Source of the DNA: Pseudomonadota bacterium
Lineage (GTDB): Bacteria; Pseudomonadota; Alphaproteobacteria; Rhizobiales; Beijerinckiaceae
Direction of reading: 5' to 3'
DNA: 64,000 nucleotides
NCBI GenBank assembly: GCA_023386155.1
Contig: JAEWKH010000011.1
Coordinates: forward strand, 1-64,000
Part shown: piece after piece, positions 60,833 through 64,000 of the stretch
Layout of the letters: the number at the start of each line of letters is the position of its first letter
How positions within the stretch are numbered: position 1 is the first letter of the stretch
Position numbers and translations under genes: made by a program
Notes under the pieces: model-generated
Databases searched by the model: none
Seen by the model: only the letters and a program-made list of their open reading frames with translations
What the model was told of the DNA's origin: nothing

Positions 60833-61291
60833 ATGGTCAGCCTAACGATCAATGGAACCGTTCATCAGGTTGACGCTGAACCAGATACTCCTCTTCTATG
60901 GGTCATCCGTGAGCAGGTCGGGCTGACCGGGACGAAGTATGGCTGCGGCGTCGCTCAATGCGGTGCCTGTACCGTCCATGTAGATGGCGTCGCCACGCGA
61001 TCCTGCAGTCTTCCCATCTCGGCGGTCACTCCTGAACAGAAGATCGTGACGATCGAGGGCCTGTCTCCGGACACATCACACCCTTTGCAGAAAGCCTGGC
61101 TCGAGCTTGATGTTCCACAATGTGGCTATTGCCAGACCGGTCAGATCATGGCTGCCGCGGCTCTCCTGCAGGCCAACCCCACGCCCTCGGACGAGGACAT
61201 CGTAGCCGAGATGACGAACATCTGTCGCTGTGGAACCTATAACCGCATCAAGGCCGCCATTAAACTTGCTGCTTTGGAAAAACGCGACTGA
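60833..61291 (+). CDS. iorA: Molybdenum hydroxylase 2Fe-2S subunit (IorA type)
   Basis: A 152-residue iron-sulfur subunit of the xanthine oxidase family. First plant-ferredoxin-like cluster: Cys38, Cys43, Cys46 and Cys58 in YGCGVAQCGACTVHV and SCSLP. Second cluster: Cys97, Cys100, Cys131 and Cys133 in QCGYCQTGQIM and CRCGTYNRI. No signal peptide, so it would be exported with its large partner. GGAGGAGCGAG precedes the ATG. The IorAB annotation is by type; the true substrate may be an aldehyde or N-heterocycle. Confidence 0.93.
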   Translation: MVSLTINGTVHQVDAEPDTPLLWVIREQVGLTGTKYGCGVAQCGACTVHVDGVATRSCSLPISAVTPEQKIVTIEGLSPDTSHPLQKAWLELDVPQCGYCQTGQIMAAAALLQANPTPSDEDIVAEMTNICRCGTYNRIKAAIKLAALEKRD

Positions 61292-61309
61292 TCGGACCGG
61301 GAGGGACCA

Positions 61310-63484
61310 ATGACCGCAGTACTCGATGTATCCCGCCGCTCGTTTCTTGTCGGTTCGGCCGCCGCGGCCGGGGGCCTGGCTCTCGGATTCAATATTCCTT
61401 TCAATGGCGAAGCGTTTGCTCAGAGCGCTCCTGAGATCAATGCCTGGGTGATGGTGCGACCGGACGAAACCGTGGTCGTCCGGGTCGGGCGCGTCGAGAT
61501 GGGACAGGGCACCCTCACGGGCCTCGCCCAGCTTGTGGCCGAGGAATTGGAATGCGACTGGGCCAAGGTCACGACCGAATATCCAACGCCCGGTCAGAAT
61601 GTGGCCCGCAATCGCGCCTGGGGCAACTTCCAGACCGCCGGCAGCCGGGGCATTCGGGATTCGCACGACTACATGCGCAAAGGTGGAGCGGCTGCACGGC
61701 AGATGCTGATCCAGGCTGCCGCCAACGGGTGGGGGGTGCCGGCCAGCGAGTGCAGCGTCTCGAAGGGCGTCATCACCCATGGCCAGAGCGGCCGCTCGAC
61801 CACATACGGCAAGGTCGCCGAGGCGGCCTCGAAGCTCGAAGCCCCGAAGGATGTGCAACTCAAGGATCCAAAGGATTGGACAATCGCCGGCAAGCCGCTC
61901 AAGCGGATCGACACGGCCGAGAAGCTCAACGGATCCCAGGTCTATAGCATCGACGTGAAGCGCCCGGGAATGCTCAACGCGGCGATCAAGGCGAGCCCGG
62001 TTTTCGGCGGTAAGCTCAAGGGCTTCGACGCCGCACAGGCCGAAGGCATGCCGGGCGTCAGGAAGGTCGTCGCGGTCGGCGACAATGCCGTCGCGGTCGT
62101 CGCCGATACCTGGTGGCGCGCAAAGACGGCCCTCGATGCCGTTGCCATCGAATGGGACGCGGGGCCGAACGCATCTCTCTCCAGCGAGGACATCGACACG
62201 ATGCTCAAGGAGGGATTGGCGGCGGAGCAGGCTTTCGTCGGCAATCAGGCCGGGGATGCCAAGACCGCCATCGCTGGCGCGGCCAAGAAGGTCGAGGCGG
62301 TCTACGGCTTCCCCTATCAGCACCATGCCACCATGGAGCCGATGAACGCCACGGCCCTATGGACGACGGACCGGTGCGAGGTCTGGACTGCAACGCAGAA
62401 TGCCGAGGCCGCCCTCGCGACGGCGGTGGCCGCGTCCGGCCTGCCCATCGACAAATGCGATGTCTATCGACACAACCTCGGTGGCGGCTTCGGGCGGCGT
62501 GCAACCAGCCATGACTATGTCCGCCAGGCGGTTCTCATCGCCAAGCAGATGCCGGGTATCCCCGTGAAGCTGATCTGGTCCCGTGAGGAGGACATGCTGC
62601 ACGGGCACTATCACCCGATCACCCAGGCCAAGATGGTCGGCGCTCTCGATGCGGACGGTAGCCTGATTGGGCTGCACATGCGCATCTCCGGTCAGTCGAT
62701 CTTGGCGGGTGTCAATCCTCAAGGCCTCCAGAACGGGCGCGATCCGGCGACTTTCCAGGGCCTGAATCCGACTGGGACCGAAGGCGTGCTCGGCTACACG
62801 ATCCCGAACCTGCTCATTGACCACGCCATGAGAAACCCGCCGATACCTCCGGGCTTCTGGCGCGGGGTGAACAACAACCAGAATGCGCTCTACCTCGAGT
62901 GCTTCATGGATGAACTCGCTCATGCGGCCGGGAAGGACCCGCTCGAATTCCGGCGCAAGCTGCTCGTCAATCATCCCAAGCACCTCGCCGTGCTCAACGC
63001 CGTCGCCGAGAAGGGCGGCTGGGGCACGCCGGCACCGGAAGGCGTCTACCGTGGGCTGGCCCAGCATATGGGGTACGGCAGCTACGTTGCCGCCTGTGCG
63101 GAGGTCTCCGTCGGCGACAATGGCGTCCTGAAGATTCACCGGATCGTGGCAGCGACGGATTGCGGCCACGCGGTCAACCCCCAGCAGATCGCAGCCCAAA
63201 TCGAAGGCTCCTTCGTCTATGGCCTGACGGCCTTGCTCTATGGAGAGATCACGCTGAATGACGGCAAGGTGGAGCAGGAGAACTTCGACTCCTACCAGAT
63301 GATGCGCATGGACGAGATGCCTGAGGTCGAGTCGATAGTCATGCCTTCGGGAGATTTCTGGGGCGGCGTCGGTGAGCCCACGATCTTCGTGGCAGCGCCG
63401 GCGGTTCTGAATGCCATCTTTGCTGCGACCGGGAAGCGGATCCGCTCCGGGCCGTTGACGAAGGCTGATCTGCGCAGGGCGTGA
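61310..63484 (+). CDS. iorB: Molybdenum hydroxylase large subunit (IorB type)
   Basis: A 724-residue molybdopterin-binding subunit with a twin-arginine signal (SRRSFLVGSAAAAGGLALGF), so the folded complex should act in the periplasm. RVGRVEMGQGTLTGLAQLVA, PFYQHHATMEP-like YGFPYQHHATMEPMNATALW, LGGGFGRRATSHDYVRQAVL and GVGEPTIFVAAPAVLNAIFA with the active-site Glu in the GVGEP loop mark the IorB/periplasmic aldehyde oxidase branch, which passes electrons to cytochromes. A cytochrome c gene follows after four bases. Confidence 0.94.
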   Translation: MTAVLDVSRRSFLVGSAAAAGGLALGFNIPFNGEAFAQSAPEINAWVMVRPDETVVVRVGRVEMGQGTLTGLAQLVAEELECDWAKVTTEYPTPGQNVARNRAWGNFQTAGSRGIRDSHDYMRKGGAAARQMLIQAAANGWGVPASECSVSKGVITHGQSGRSTTYGKVAEAASKLEAPKDVQLKDPKDWTIAGKPLKRIDTAEKLNGSQVYSIDVKRPGMLNAAIKASPVFGGKLKGFDAAQAEGMPGVRKVVAVGDNAVAVVADTWWRAKTALDAVAIEWDAGPNASLSSEDIDTMLKEGLAAEQAFVGNQAGDAKTAIAGAAKKVEAVYGFPYQHHATMEPMNATALWTTDRCEVWTATQNAEAALATAVAASGLPIDKCDVYRHNLGGGFGRRATSHDYVRQAVLIAKQMPGIPVKLIWSREEDMLHGHYHPITQAKMVGALDADGSLIGLHMRISGQSILAGVNPQGLQNGRDPATFQGLNPTGTEGVLGYTIPNLLIDHAMRNPPIPPGFWRGVNNNQNALYLECFMDELAHAAGKDPLEFRRKLLVNHPKHLAVLNAVAEKGGWGTPAPEGVYRGLAQHMGYGSYVAACAEVSVGDNGVLKIHRIVAATDCGHAVNPQQIAAQIEGSFVYGLTALLYGEITLNDGKVEQENFDSYQMMRMDEMPEVESIVMPSGDFWGGVGEPTIFVAAPAVLNAIFAATGKRIRSGPLTKADLRRA

Positions 63485-63488
63485 GGAC

Positions 63489-63809
63489 GTGAGCAGGTTC
63501 CGCCTGGCTCATGCGTTCCGGCTAAGGAATGCAGGGCTGATCCTCGTCATCCTGATGGGAGGAACCATGCCGGCGATTGCCCAGGGCGGAATTCCTCCCG
63601 GGGCTGCAGCCTGCTCCGGTTGCCATGGGCCGGGCGGTTCCGGAGCGGCCGTTCCCTCGCTTCGCGGGCGCCCAGTGGAGGAAATCGTGGTCGCGATGAA
63701 CGCATTCAGGACGGGAGAGCGTCTCGCAACCGTGATGGATCGCATCGCCAAAGGCTTCACAGACGAGGAAACCCGAGCCATCGCATCATGGCTGAGCCAG
63801 CAGCGGTGA
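63489..63809 (+). CDS. Small periplasmic cytochrome c
   Basis: A 106-residue class I cytochrome c. Signal peptide up to about residue 32, heme site CSGCHG, and the axial-Met candidate region VVAMNAFRTGERLATVMDRI. It starts with GTG four bases after iorB and overlaps the next gene by four bases, so it may accept electrons from the molybdenum hydroxylase, be the heme subunit of the flavoprotein (FccA/SoxE-like), or both. Confidence 0.88.
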   Translation: MSRFRLAHAFRLRNAGLILVILMGGTMPAIAQGGIPPGAAACSGCHGPGGSGAAVPSLRGRPVEEIVVAMNAFRTGERLATVMDRIAKGFTDEETRAIASWLSQQR

Positions 63810-64000
63810 GGCATGCTGTGTCGAAATCTCTGAGCCGAAGAGCATTCCTGAAATCGGTAACGGCGGGCGCGATGACGGCCGCTCTTCCCAGCCGGATTCT
63901 TGCGCAGACCTCAGCAAAGGTTGTCATCATCGGTGGAGGCTTTGGCGGGGCCACATGTGCCAGGGAATTGAAGCGGGAAGGGCTTGCCGTTTCGCTCGTG
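63806..64000 (+). CDS. Flavocytochrome c sulfide dehydrogenase-type flavoprotein (5' part)
   Basis: Runs off the right edge; 65 codons are visible. Twin-arginine signal SRRAFLKSVTAGAMTAALPS, then VVIIGGGFGGATCARELKRE, the FAD-binding N-terminus of FccB/SoxF proteins. The GTG at 63806 overlaps the cytochrome stop (GTGA); an in-frame ATG lies at 63788. FccB with a partner cytochrome oxidises sulfide, but divergent members act on other donors, so the substrate is open. Confidence 0.8.
   Translation, partial: MRHAVSKSLSRRAFLKSVTAGAMTAALPSRILAQTSAKVVIIGGGFGGATCARELKREGLAVSLV

Overview
The window looks like chromosomal DNA of an alphaproteobacterium of the order Hyphomicrobiales (Rhizobiales), possibly the Methylobacteriaceae/Microvirga group. 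The evidence is GC-rich coding sequence, a GcrA cell-cycle regulator, alphaproteobacterial RpoH, an HWE-type histidine kinase, a double-length dCTP deaminase, a sigma-EcfG consensus promoter, and interspersed palindromic repeats of a kind common in this order. The genus is an inference from protein style only.

Layout. 0.4-5.2 kb: purA, a membrane-anchored hypothetical, rpoH, rluD and tRNA-Glu. 5.3-11 kb: a small four-helix membrane protein, a three-gene operon of very small proteins (54, 69 and 33 aa) behind a sigma-EcfG promoter, a complete TRAP transporter (dctP-dctQ-dctM), a secreted hypothetical and a DUF2243 protein. 11-22.7 kb: metZ with a 28-bp palindrome at its start, an rfbD-like reductase, gamma-glutamyltransferase, an MFS permease, a lytic transglycosylase-like protein, a BtuF-like binding protein facing cobP/cobU, an HWE kinase and a YbhN-like protein. 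22.7-29.7 kb: the full phosphate regulon phoR-pstSCAB-phoU-phoB with a three-repeat Pho box before pstS. 29.7-39 kb: gcrA, an argD-argF-hslO operon with a leader hairpin, argE, an orphan RTX protein, apaG, dcd and tRNA-Gly.

From about 39.4 kb to the right edge the DNA is a large acyl-CoA catabolic region. A nine-gene minus-strand operon (crotonase, degenerate crotonase, DUF35 protein, thiolase-like protein without the usual cysteine, SDR, MaoC hydratase, acyl-CoA dehydrogenase, PRISE-type reductase, cyclase-family hydrolase) diverges from a thirteen-gene plus-strand operon (branched-chain-type ABC importer, acyl-CoA dehydrogenase, TetR regulator, PaaK-like CoA ligase, two CaiB/BaiF CoA-transferases, SDR, PaaI thioesterase, second binding protein). 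The 207-bp divergent promoter region carries two similar TetR-style operators, one over the plus-strand -10. Together they read as uptake, CoA activation and beta-oxidation-like or retro-aldol breakdown of an unidentified, probably branched or alicyclic, carboxylic acid. After a 600-bp gap come a periplasmic molybdenum hydroxylase (IorA/IorB type), a small cytochrome c and the start of a flavocytochrome c sulfide dehydrogenase-type flavoprotein that runs off the right edge.

The items most worth a second look are the sigma-EcfG small-protein operon, the cysteine-less thiolase/DUF35 pair inside the twin-operator catabolic region, and the molybdenum hydroxylase/cytochrome/flavoprotein cluster. 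All coordinates and motifs were read by eye; no database search was possible.
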